Source: Aurantiochytrium sp. KH105 | Lineage: Eukaryota; Sar; Bigyra; Thraustochytrida; Thraustochytriidae | Direction: 5' to 3' | Length of the DNA stretch: 64,000 nucleotides | Assembly (NCBI GenBank): GCA_003116975.1 | Contig: BGKB01000002.1 | Span: forward strand, 496,001 to 560,000 | In this document: positions 17,524 through 26,132 of the stretch, piece by piece | Numbering within the stretch: position 1 is the first letter of the stretch | Layout: the number at the start of each line of letters is the position of its first letter | Made by a program: the position numbers and the translations under genes | The notes under the pieces: generated by a model | Told to the model about the DNA's origin: nothing | What the model saw: only the letters and a program-made list of their open reading frames with translations | The model's database searches: none

Positions 17524-19776
17524 TCAAGAAAGCATTACCACTTCTACCGCGCTGCTAGCAACGTCTGACGCTACTTTTTCCTCTTCCTGTTCTGTAGAAT
17601 CTGCACTTGGGGCAGTCAATTTCCCAGCAGAGACTTTGTCGACGCCGCACTTGAGCGTATTGTTCTCTCTCTCGCCTGTTTCCCCCGGCAGTATCGGTGC
17701 TTGGTGAGGCGAGAAGTCGATAAGCTTGCCGAGTTCTTCGCCACAAAAGTCGATCAAATGTTTTACTTCCGGCACGCCAACAACGGGGACACGAAAACAG
17801 AGAAACCCGTGCACCATGCCCGGTACAACGACAAGACGAGCATGGCCCTCTGGAGTCAGACGCGAGAGACGTTCCGCAAAATCGACGGACTTATCGAAAA
17901 GCGGATCCCGCGCCGCTGCAACGACCGTAGTTGGCGGAAACTGCGCGAGAATTTCGTCCGAAGCGCAATTTGGCGACGCAAGGGGATCTTCGCAAACCTT
18001 GAGCATGCTCTCGGGATCTGTGGTGCCCAGGTACGCCGACAGACACGAGAGAAGAAACGTATATGGCAACAACTTGTCGTTGAGGCTCCATAGGATCGAG
18101 GGTGAAAAGGCGCGCCGAATGTCCACCGCGGGATATGCCAAGAGCGCCCCGTCAGGACCAGGGTATCCTTCCAAGATGCACTTGATAATCACTGCAGCGC
18201 CCAACGTTCCGCCGGCCGAATCTCCGGCCACGATAACTCGGTCCGTCCCATACACCTTGCCTGCGACCTCGCGGCACCATCGAAAGGCCTCAAAGGCCTC
18301 GTCGACGGCGGTGGGGAACTTGGCATCCGGAGACAGACTGTAGTCCACGGAAATGACCGGCACGCCGCACTGCTTCGTCCAGCGACGAGTATAATTCTCG
18401 TGTGCGGCTGCGCTCATGGAAACAAATCCACCCCCGTGAAAGTGCAAGACGAGCGCTCGTTGCGGTACGGCTTTGGATCGCGCGGACGGGACCCCAAACT
18501 TGGCAGGAAGCACGCCAACTTTTTTCGAGGAGATAAATCGCGCCTTGACCGTGTCGCTGATGGCAAAGGCGACGCTGTGCCGCACGTTCGATATGCCGGA
18601 GCGGTAGAAGTGGCGAATACCTCCTTTATCCGGTAGATTCCACACGTACTGAACGAACTTGAGATTCTGCTCGATGCTGGGCCCAAGGCCAGTAAAAGTG
18701 ACTTCGCCACGATGCTGCCCGCGATTGCGCTTGAAGACTCCGTAGTAGAGACTCCCGCGCACAAAGCTCACAAATCGAGAGAGGTGATGCGTCTCAAAGT
18801 AATATTCGTGCACTGCTGCATTGGTGATCATAAGGAGCTTGAAGAATTTGCGAAGGCTGCGCATCGCGCGCTCCTCGTCATAGAGACCTTGCACAACCTC
18901 ACAAAAGTCGCACTCCGCAACCGACGCCTCGCCAGACGCGACCCGCATAATGAAGCTGTCTGGTTCACTCGCACTTCGACGCAGAACCATATCAAGAACC
19001 TCATTCAATCCGTGCACGTGCGAGCGCAAGAGTCGCACATTTCCCTCCGTGTACCACATGATAAAAGTATCTTCCCGGAGCTCTTGCAGGAGCTGCGGCG
19101 CCGTCACGCCATCGTACTCGACGTGGTAGCGCTCGTTTCCGATCCGCGAGCGGCTTCTTAGGTCTGTGACTGGCGTGCCCATGACAGCCGCAATGTATTG
19201 CATCGCGATGGCAAGATGAAGAGCATACGCTGCGTTTCCATCCTCATGAAGCCACGTCCGCAAGTCTGTCAGTCTCGTCTCGAGGACTTCGAGCTCTTCG
19301 ATGAGCGCAGAGAACCGATCTTCGACGCCCGCAGCTCGTTTCTGCTGCTTTTTCCGCCCCACGCATGTCGGTGTCGGCCCGCTTTGCGCGGTGCTCACGC
19401 GCTGCACGATTTCAGACGCCAGGCCTCTCGCGTTCGCGAGAGCCTCACGAGTCCGCTTCGCGAGCGTCTCGAGATCCACCTGGAGGTCCGCGACCTGGCG
19501 GTGGCGCTCGGCCCCGCGCCCCTCCTCCGCGCGGGCTTCCTCGTCCCCTCCGGCGCCCCGCCGCTGGTGCAGGCCCTGCAGGCCCGCCGCCTCGCCGCCG
19601 CGAGGTCCCGCTGGCCGCCCGTCGTCGTCCATTTCGCGCGCGGCATGATCATCCTCCTCATCCTCCTGCGCCGGCGCGTCTCCGAGCGCGCGCGCGGGCC
19701 CGGGCGCCGCCTCGCGGCCGGCCTGCGCGTCGCCCTGCGCGGCGCCCTGCGCGGCGGCGGCCTGCGTCGCGCTCAT
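17524..19776 (-). CDS. hormone-sensitive lipase (LIPE-type) alpha/beta hydrolase
   Basis: 750 residues, one exon. The catalytic half shows the HSL-family signatures: LVLHFHGGGFVSM (oxyanion hole, about residue 446), VISVDYSLSPDAKFP, AGDSAGGT (nucleophile Ser about 519), ARDPLFD (Asp about 623) and GMVHGF (His about 655). PDGALLAYPAV and LLPYTFLLSCLSAYLG match the mammalian enzyme closely. The N-terminal half (about 120-430) has the helical HSL_N character (AAVHEYYFETHHLSRFVSF). So this is a true HSL and not a short bacterial-type esterase. HSL cleaves diacylglycerol, steryl esters and other neutral lipids from lipid droplets. The first 90 residues are Ala/Gly/Glu-rich and probably disordered. 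It suggests mobilisation of stored oil. Confidence 0.93.
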   Translation of the reverse strand: MSATQAAAAQGAAQGDAQAGREAAPGPARALGDAPAQEDEEDDHAAREMDDDGRPAGPRGGEAAGLQGLHQRRGAGGDEEARAEEGRGAERHRQVADLQVDLETLAKRTREALANARGLASEIVQRVSTAQSGPTPTCVGRKKQQKRAAGVEDRFSALIEELEVLETRLTDLRTWLHEDGNAAYALHLAIAMQYIAAVMGTPVTDLRSRSRIGNERYHVEYDGVTAPQLLQELREDTFIMWYTEGNVRLLRSHVHGLNEVLDMVLRRSASEPDSFIMRVASGEASVAECDFCEVVQGLYDEERAMRSLRKFFKLLMITNAAVHEYYFETHHLSRFVSFVRGSLYYGVFKRNRGQHRGEVTFTGLGPSIEQNLKFVQYVWNLPDKGGIRHFYRSGISNVRHSVAFAISDTVKARFISSKKVGVLPAKFGVPSARSKAVPQRALVLHFHGGGFVSMSAAAHENYTRRWTKQCGVPVISVDYSLSPDAKFPTAVDEAFEAFRWCREVAGKVYGTDRVIVAGDSAGGTLGAAVIIKCILEGYPGPDGALLAYPAVDIRRAFSPSILWSLNDKLLPYTFLLSCLSAYLGTTDPESMLKVCEDPLASPNCASDEILAQFPPTTVVAAARDPLFDKSVDFAERLSRLTPEGHARLVVVPGMVHGFLCFRVPVVGVPEVKHLIDFCGEELGKLIDFSPHQAPILPGETGERENNTLKCGVDKVSAGKLTAPSADSTEQEEEKVASDVASSAVEVVMLS

Positions 19777-19830
19777 CGCCGGGCTTGCGGTTCTGCATCA
19801 CCCCCCCGTTCGTTCATCCACGGTCCATCG

Positions 19831-19866
19831 TCCATTCCATCATCCATTCCATCATCCATTCCATCG
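19831..19866. repeat. CATCCATTC-type tandem repeat
   Basis: Three to four imperfect copies of a TCCATTCCATCA unit, 55 bases upstream of the HSL start codon. Confidence 0.85.
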
Positions 19867-20022
19867 CAGTTCATCCAACCGTCATCTAACCATCGCCCGT
19901 CCAGCGCGGCGTCTCGGCGAGGCCGCCCCCGCCGCCGCGCCCGCCGCCGCGCCCGCCGCGCCGCCGCTCCTCCGCGCGCTCCGCGGGGCCCGCGCGGCCG
20001 CGTGCGGCGGCGGAGCGCTCGT

Positions 20023-20070
20023 TTCTTGTTTCTGGGTTCTGGTTTCTGGTTTCTGGTTTCTGGATTCTGG
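20023..20070. repeat. TTTCTGG tandem repeat
   Basis: Six or so imperfect GTTTCTG units (GTTTCTGG, GGTTCTGG, GATTCTGG). Confidence 0.85.
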
Positions 20071-20820
20071 CCTGGGAAGGAAGGGTGTGCGCGCACGTCG
20101 CGCGCCGATATGGATATGGCCGGTGAACGGCATTATCGCCGCCGAGCTGGGCGCCGAGGAGATGGCGGCCGGCGACGGCGACGGGGCCGTCGCGGACGGA
20201 CGGTCGTTCGGGGAGGCGGGAAGAGCGAGATGCGGCGTGTGGGATGGGGGAATATCCGGGGGGAGGATCGCGACGGAGGGCGGTTGGATGGAAGGCGCGG
20301 CCGAGTCTCGGAGCGACCGCGCAGATGAAGGTGCGATGGACGAGAGGTTGAAGCGATGCTGGAAAGATTGGCTGCTGGCGGCAGCGGGCTGGCAGATGAA
20401 ATTCGCTGTCAGCGGCAGGCGCGGCCAGGAGCGAGCGGCCGCGGCTGCGGCAGGGAGCGAGCGCTCGCTTGCTTGCTTGTGTGTAATAGATGTGTCGGCC
20501 CTAGCCCCAACGCCTCTTGACTCTGCTAATGAGGTGCTTGTGGAATCGTAACTTCCGAACCAGAGCAAGAACGAACGGAAGCGGAATTCAGCCGGGCCGC
20601 CTGAGACCAGCATAAACGAACATGTCGATCGTTTCATCGAAAGATCGCTCATCTGCTACCGGCTCAATGAGCAGCTGGGGGATGTCAGTTCCGTGCTAAA
20701 GTAGAAAGTTTAGAAAAAAAAATTCGGTTTGTACGTCAGACGCAGTGCGGCGGCCCACCAGGACACCTCGGCCGGTGAACGGGCGAGTGAGTACCCGGAC
20801 ACCGCAGGTTATCGTGACCA

Positions 20821-20826
20821 TATAAA
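20821..20826 (+). promoter_or_regulatory. possible TATA box for membrane paralogue A
   Basis: TATAAA preceded by CCA, about 184 bases upstream of the ATG. Whether this lineage uses TATA boxes at this distance is unknown, so it is weak. Confidence 0.25.
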
Positions 20827-21004
20827 GACGCAACGGACACCTGCACTCATTCTTGGTGACTGATAGGAGTCTTTATTGGGTTGCAATGTGACTAAAATTC
20901 CCGTCAAAGCCTTTTGCGAGACATAAAATGCAGATGCAATTGCAAGCGCAAGTGCAAGTGCAAGTGCAAGTGCAAATCTCGTTCGCTGCTGCAGCGAGTC
21001 AAAG

Positions 21005-22798
21005 ATGCTGGTGGAACCGGACGTTGTGCTCGCTGGCGCCAATGAAAGCACGGCCTCTGGCTCTGTCTCTGCCTCCACCGCTGCGGCCGGCGAGAGGCCG
21101 TGTGAAAACGGCAGCAACGATGCGGCCACCGGCAACAACGACTTTGCCTTCGGCACGAGCAGCATCATGGGGCGAAGAGCATCTAGTAGCTTCGTGGCGC
21201 AACGCCGCGTTTCACAGGCCGAGCTGAGTCAACTCGCAGAAACAATGCTCCAAGAACTTCAAGAGCAGGCTTCAGAAAAGTCATGGACACGTCGCCTGTG
21301 TCGAGCCGCCTGGCTCACGAGCAAGATTGCAGTCAACAGCGTCGTCGGCCTTCTTGTGGTTGGCGTCTTTTGGGTGCCGCGTCGGTTTTCGAGTTTCTCC
21401 TCGGAATGGCGCGTTGACACGGAGGCCAAGGAACCCTTCATATTCCGCGAACACTCGCGACTCGACAACATGGGCTTAAATCTTCTCCTGGACCTATCGT
21501 TTTGTTTCTTCCTTCCTGTCACATTTGCGCTCTACATAAACGCCACAAAACGTCAAGTCCTGGTGATCCTCGCAGGAACAAGTGTTATTATGCTGGTTTT
21601 CCGGGCCGTTCTTTATCCAATGCTGGGTCTCTTATCTGGCTTCGTTCCTGTTTTTGCTCCTGCTCTCTTGTACCGTCTACTTTTGGGACCAGGCACCGGC
21701 ATCCCGGGATCGATTGTTCGGGCTGGTATTGTCTTCGTGATTGGAATGGGCATGCTTGCCTTCCTGAGCGCATTTAACGCAAGCAGCGATTCTTTGAGGC
21801 TCCTCGTCGTGGCTTGTTTGCTCCCTGTAGGCAAGGAGCTCGCGTATGCGGCAACCCGTGCCCTGGCATCGCACATGGCCTTTTCACCTGGTATCAAGGT
21901 GAAAAACCAAGTTTTGTTCAGAGAACTTGCACAAGTAATGCACCTCTGGGTACAAATCGTCGCTGCCTTGGTCGTCAGACTTTTTGTGGCCCGCTTCGAA
22001 ACTAGCTCAGGTCTTGCCCTGGCTATCACCTTCCAGTCAGCGGGCGAACTTATATCTCGCATCACCATGAGTAGACGCGACCGAGCAATAGGCCACATCT
22101 TCACCAAAATGTTTTCTCGGCAAGCCCAAGCCGTGGTCATGCCAAAGACCTTACGACACTCGCTTCGTGACCTCAGCATTGAAGAGAACTCGCGCAGGTC
22201 TAGCGGGAACGCTAGCCATCAGGTTTCATCGGGACTACTCAAGGTGAGAAACGAGTCAGCATACGATGACTCGTCCAATTCGAGCCAAGTCATTCGCGAG
22301 TGCTGCAAAAGACACTTCCACGCTTCCGTCGCAGCCAGCGAGATGATCAGCGAGTACCTTGCCATTTTTATTACTCCAATCGTGCTGATTCTCTTCGAGA
22401 ACGCCCAGCTACAGCTTCCGTTTGATCAATTTGCGCAGCACGGAGTTTTTCGTGTTGCTCCTCTCGACCACAATGCTCTCGTTTTGAGCACGTTCCTGCA
22501 GTTTGCTGCAGAGTTTGCGGTCGACGTTGTCTGCGTGTGCTATGAGGAGATATCTGGGTACGACATTGCTCGGGCTTGGCGCCTCCGCCCCCCTTTTTTT
22601 AATGTGCTCTTCGTTTGGGCCGCTTGGTACGCGAGCGTGCTCTGCTTTATGATGGCGGACAATCGAGATAGCTTTTCCAACTGCAAACCTGGGAATCTTT
22701 GTGCCTGCGCAAATGGAAATGGCCTGCACCCATCCGGCGTCCGCCAGCTCTATTGTTTGTACATTTACAACGAGACCCAGGGTCTTCCTCCCTATTGA
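21005..22798 (+). CDS. multi-spanning membrane protein, tandem family copy A
   Basis: 597 residues, not recognised as a known family. After a Ser/Ala-rich N-terminus (1-75) come about ten hydrophobic segments, for example VVGLLVVGVFWVPRRF, LDLSFCFFLPVTFALYI, LVILAGTSVIMLVFRAVL, VFVIGMGMLAFLSAF and VMHLWVQIVAALVVRLFVA. A cytosolic-looking Ser-rich loop (about 385-430) separates the last three spans. The C-terminus has four spaced cysteines: NCKPGNLCACANGNGLH, then GVRQLYCLYIYN. The next two genes on the same strand share all these landmarks. This copy is the most divergent of the three. No transporter, channel or enzyme motif is evident, so no function is proposed. It may be a lineage-specific sensor or transporter of the surface membrane. 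Confidence 0.85.
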   Translation: MLVEPDVVLAGANESTASGSVSASTAAAGERPCENGSNDAATGNNDFAFGTSSIMGRRASSSFVAQRRVSQAELSQLAETMLQELQEQASEKSWTRRLCRAAWLTSKIAVNSVVGLLVVGVFWVPRRFSSFSSEWRVDTEAKEPFIFREHSRLDNMGLNLLLDLSFCFFLPVTFALYINATKRQVLVILAGTSVIMLVFRAVLYPMLGLLSGFVPVFAPALLYRLLLGPGTGIPGSIVRAGIVFVIGMGMLAFLSAFNASSDSLRLLVVACLLPVGKELAYAATRALASHMAFSPGIKVKNQVLFRELAQVMHLWVQIVAALVVRLFVARFETSSGLALAITFQSAGELISRITMSRRDRAIGHIFTKMFSRQAQAVVMPKTLRHSLRDLSIEENSRRSSGNASHQVSSGLLKVRNESAYDDSSNSSQVIRECCKRHFHASVAASEMISEYLAIFITPIVLILFENAQLQLPFDQFAQHGVFRVAPLDHNALVLSTFLQFAAEFAVDVVCVCYEEISGYDIARAWRLRPPFFNVLFVWAAWYASVLCFMMADNRDSFSNCKPGNLCACANGNGLHPSGVRQLYCLYIYNETQGLPPY

Positions 22799-23706
22799 CA
22801 TGTGACATATAATCGATATTGATTCTTTTCCCGATTTCTACAGACTGCAGAACTGGCGAAGCTCGTATACGTGCGCAATTTTATTGTCAATGCATTTGAT
22901 CGATACACAAGCAGTGTTGCTTGTCCGTTTTGCATCACCCAACAACGGACTTCAATGATTTTGTTGTTCTGCATTGTAGTGTTTAAGTGATCATCTTGCG
23001 CATCCACGATGTGAATTCGAAATGACTCTCTTGAAAAAGGACTTCCAGCTCCTGACACGTGACACCTCGACACATAATTCAGATCGTTTTCTTTTCTTTT
23101 CTTTTCTTTTCTTTTCTTTTCTTTTCTTTTCTTTTCTTTTCTTTTCGCAATTGAGCCGTTACGGACAAAATGTTCCGGAGTCCGAGTCCGAGACGGAATC
23201 TTAGGCCTAGGGCCACCCGAGTGGCCAGGGCCGTCAGAGTGCGCACAAACGCCTCGCAGCCGCGGCCATACAGTGTGGCAGGCTGGCACCCCGGCCCAAC
23301 GCGTGTTTTTAGGTATGGAAAGACCCTCAACCCACATATTTTCCCCCAGTTTTATTCTGCGCAACGCAAGTCACTTTGATTCAGCTTTCGAGTTCAAAAC
23401 CCTAATTACAGAAGTATCCAAGCGCATACAGGCACGTGGAGGTCTTAGATCATAATGATTCAGCGCTTGGAACCTTGTCTCCACTAAGCTTCTCCTTCAT
23501 TTCGTGGACCTCCTTCACTTCCAACTTATACCTTGGTGGTATACAGTTTCAATAAGAGACTCGAAGAGGTTTAAGCAGTGTTCAACGGCTAGCAAGAAGA
23601 ACTAGCTTCTCCCTCTTTTGATGATTCAAACATGTACCAAATGCAAAACTAACAAAGCTGTCGCACGCGTGGCGGCACGTGGCATGGGTGCCTCGCCGTC
23701 GACCTT
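22799..23706. other. intergenic between membrane paralogues A and B
   Basis: 0.9 kb, with a long TTTTC run at 23087-23146. No supported gene. The first exon of paralogue B may lie at the 3' end. Confidence 0.6.
23087..23146. repeat. TTTTC pentanucleotide microsatellite, 12 copies
   Basis: Twelve perfect TTTTC units over 60 bases, the longest perfect microsatellite noticed in the window. Confidence 0.95.
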
Positions 23707-25482
23707 TTGTGGCCTGCTTTTGCAACATATTCTGTGAAAATCACGACGAACGAAGCGGACGAAGTCCAAACGCCAGGTCAAGATGTAGCGCCGACACGAC
23801 CCGCGCTTGATGGCCAAGATACAGCGCGACATGTTTCTATTGCAGGTCTCCCCGATACCGACCTCGGGGCTCTGGCGCAGGCAATGCTCGAGCGAGACAA
23901 AGCACAAGCCAAGGCATCGTCGACTATATTCGGCATCCGACAATCCTTTCTGCTCTCCGTCAGGCTCGCTGTGTATTCTGTCGTCGGTCTCGGCGTACTC
24001 GCGGTCTTTTGGATGCCCAGATCGTTCCTGCCAATTGAGGCAAGGTGGCACGCCAATCTCAAAGAAAAGGAACCTGTGATTCTCGACCTGATGAACCAAG
24101 ACACCTTATCCGAGGTCGCCACTTTTCTCAACTTTGACATTTCCTCGTTTTTTTTCTTCCCCCTGAACTTTATCCTGTACGTGGATGCGTCAAGAAGGGA
24201 AATTGCAGGAATTCTATCGATAACCTTTGTCGCCTTAATCCTCTTTCGAGCTTTCGCTTTCAAGCACCTCGGAATGATCGCGGCCACAATTCCCGTCCTC
24301 CTACCAGTTTTCACTCTTCGCCTTGTTCTCGGCCCGGGCACGATGGTTCCCATGGCTTGTCTACGAGCTGCTATTAACCTTGGCGTGGTCTTTGTGCTTT
24401 ACACTGTACTGTCGTTCTTTCCAGCGAACACTGACGGCCAGAGACTGGTCATGGTCGCCGTTGTGATACCTTTCTTCAAGGAAGCCACGTACGCCGGAGC
24501 TCGTGGACTGGCAGAATATATGGCTTTTTCGCCTCAAATTCATGTTGCGGAAAGACGACTTCGACGCGAGCTCTCCTGGGTCATTCATCTGTGGGTCCAG
24601 GTCATGATGGGTCTCGTTGTCCGACTCTTCGTGAGTCGCTTCGAGTCAACGCTGTCTTTGACCGCCGCTGTTGCAGCCCAGTCTGTTGGCGAAATATTTT
24701 CACGGGTGACCATGAACTGGCGTGATCGTCAAACGAGTCGAATTCTCAAAATTCTCTTTCGAAGGAAAGACAGCGCTGTGGTTCTTCCGTCTAACCTGGA
24801 GCGATCACTCCGATATGTCGCGCCTTTGAAGGCGCCGTCAACTTCAACATTTTCGCGGGCAAGTGTTGACGACTTTGACGGCAGAACCTCGGGACGCGAT
24901 CTGATGAAGGAGCTGTTCCAGACCGAGTCACCCGCAAGGGTCAGAGCTGTACACGAATTCTGCTCGAGGCACTTTCATTCCAATGTGGTTGCGGGTGAGA
25001 TGCTCAGCGAATACCTGGCAATATTGCTTGCTCCTCTTGTGCTCATTTGTTTCGAACACAGACAGCTCCAGCTCCCCTTTGACATGTATGCACAGCATGG
25101 AGAATTCCTCGTCCACCCATTGAATTACAAGAGCCTTTTCATTGGCACGTTGCTGCAGCTTGTTGCGGAGTTGGCCGTCGATACACTGTGTCTTTATCAT
25201 GAGCAAGCCTCTGGATTTGATGTAATTCGGGCCTGGCGTCTCCGTCCTCCGTATTTTGCCTGGCTTCTCATTTGGGCAACGTGGTATGCCAGCGTGGCCT
25301 GCTACACGATCGTCGCGAATCGTGACAACCTGGACGATTGCATTACTGGCGACATGTGTAACTGCGCCTTTGGACACGGTCTCCATTCTCAGGGGGTACG
25401 CGAGCTTTATTGCGAATACATTTACAATGTTTCGTCGCGAGAAGAATTGGAAGTCATTCTTCGAGACAACATCGTATCCTAA
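23707..25482 (+). CDS. multi-spanning membrane protein, tandem family copy B
   Basis: Up to 591 residues; second of three tandem paralogues of unknown function. It is closer to copy C than to A: both have LxALAQxxLERDxAQxK before the first span, HLWVQxMMGLxVRLFVSRFE, VTMNWRDRQxSR and AEMLSEYLAILL-type blocks (here AGEMLSEYLAILLAPLVLIC). The C-terminus carries the family cysteine pattern DCITGDMCNCAFGHGLH, then GVRELYCEYIYN. The 5' end is unsettled. The open frame starts with TTG at 23707, and there is no in-frame ATG between the upstream stop and the conserved part. A pyrimidine-rich AG (TTTCTATTGCAG, ending about 23846) looks like a good acceptor, so a short upstream exon is likely. About ten membrane spans are visible. 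Confidence 0.8.
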   Translation: MWPAFATYSVKITTNEADEVQTPGQDVAPTRPALDGQDTARHVSIAGLPDTDLGALAQAMLERDKAQAKASSTIFGIRQSFLLSVRLAVYSVVGLGVLAVFWMPRSFLPIEARWHANLKEKEPVILDLMNQDTLSEVATFLNFDISSFFFFPLNFILYVDASRREIAGILSITFVALILFRAFAFKHLGMIAATIPVLLPVFTLRLVLGPGTMVPMACLRAAINLGVVFVLYTVLSFFPANTDGQRLVMVAVVIPFFKEATYAGARGLAEYMAFSPQIHVAERRLRRELSWVIHLWVQVMMGLVVRLFVSRFESTLSLTAAVAAQSVGEIFSRVTMNWRDRQTSRILKILFRRKDSAVVLPSNLERSLRYVAPLKAPSTSTFSRASVDDFDGRTSGRDLMKELFQTESPARVRAVHEFCSRHFHSNVVAGEMLSEYLAILLAPLVLICFEHRQLQLPFDMYAQHGEFLVHPLNYKSLFIGTLLQLVAELAVDTLCLYHEQASGFDVIRAWRLRPPYFAWLLIWATWYASVACYTIVANRDNLDDCITGDMCNCAFGHGLHSQGVRELYCEYIYNVSSREELEVILRDNIVS

Positions 25483-26132
25483 CAATCAATGAAACGTTCT
25501 TGATGCCAGACCTACTCTATTCTTCCGGCGGGGGGGGGGGGGGGAGCAAAGGCATGAAGAAAGAAGAAAACCAGGTATGTAAGACAAGATAAGGATCAAA
25601 ATTTAGAAACACACAACGCAACCTAGAGCATAGGCCATAGTATAGGCCATAGTTAAGGCCCTAGACCTTTTGTTCTTCCGATTCGATCACAGCCGGGGAT
25701 AAAGCCATTCTAGAGCAGACGCATCACTCTGACAAAAGTCACGGTCTCGTTCAGCCTGCCTGCCTATCCGTAATCCGAGCCCGGACCCGGGGCGGCCTGC
25801 TGTCGCCCAGCCAAAGCGTAACGGCCACCTTCCAATCCGGATCACCAGCTGTGGGTTTTTGACAATAGGACGGAGCCTCCGTGCCACCGATCGATGCATG
25901 TCTCTCTGGTAGATCTACTCTGACAGTGAGTCCGAGTCATCACCAGGCCCAACGGCTCAAGCAAATCGACAGAAATTGCGCTTGAATCAACAGTACTGCC
26001 AGATCACATAGATCGTCCAGTCGGGCCGTGTAGTATACATCTTTTGCGGCAGCGGTGGCGAGGGGAGCGGCAAGATGTGCTCAGACAAATCCTCAAAGGG
26101 AGATAAGTAGAGAAAAGGGACCAAAGTGAACC
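25483..26132. other. intergenic between membrane paralogues B and C
   Basis: 0.65 kb. It has a run of about 18 G at 25530-25548 and short direct repeats ATAGGCCATA near 25630-25650. No gene is supported. Confidence 0.65.

Larger units (their letters stand above)
19777..21004. other. intergenic, divergent promoters of HSL and membrane paralogue A
   Basis: 1.2 kb between two divergent starts. Next to HSL lie CATCCATTC repeats, then a strongly GC-rich stretch with GCCGCC runs (about 19910-20010), then TTTCTGG repeats. TATAAA occurs at 20821-20826, about 184 bases before the paralogue A start. GCAAGT repeats lie at about 20946-20975. Frames through the GC-rich part are Arg/Pro/Ala-rich and not supported. 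Confidence 0.6.

Noticed and set aside
23087-23146. TTTTC repeat as a CRISPR or centromere-like array
   Set aside because: It is a plain pentanucleotide microsatellite with no spacers.
25670-25760. Possible tRNA-like B box (GATTCGATC)
   Set aside because: No matching A box or cloverleaf could be drawn. No tRNA, rRNA or snRNA was recognised in the window.
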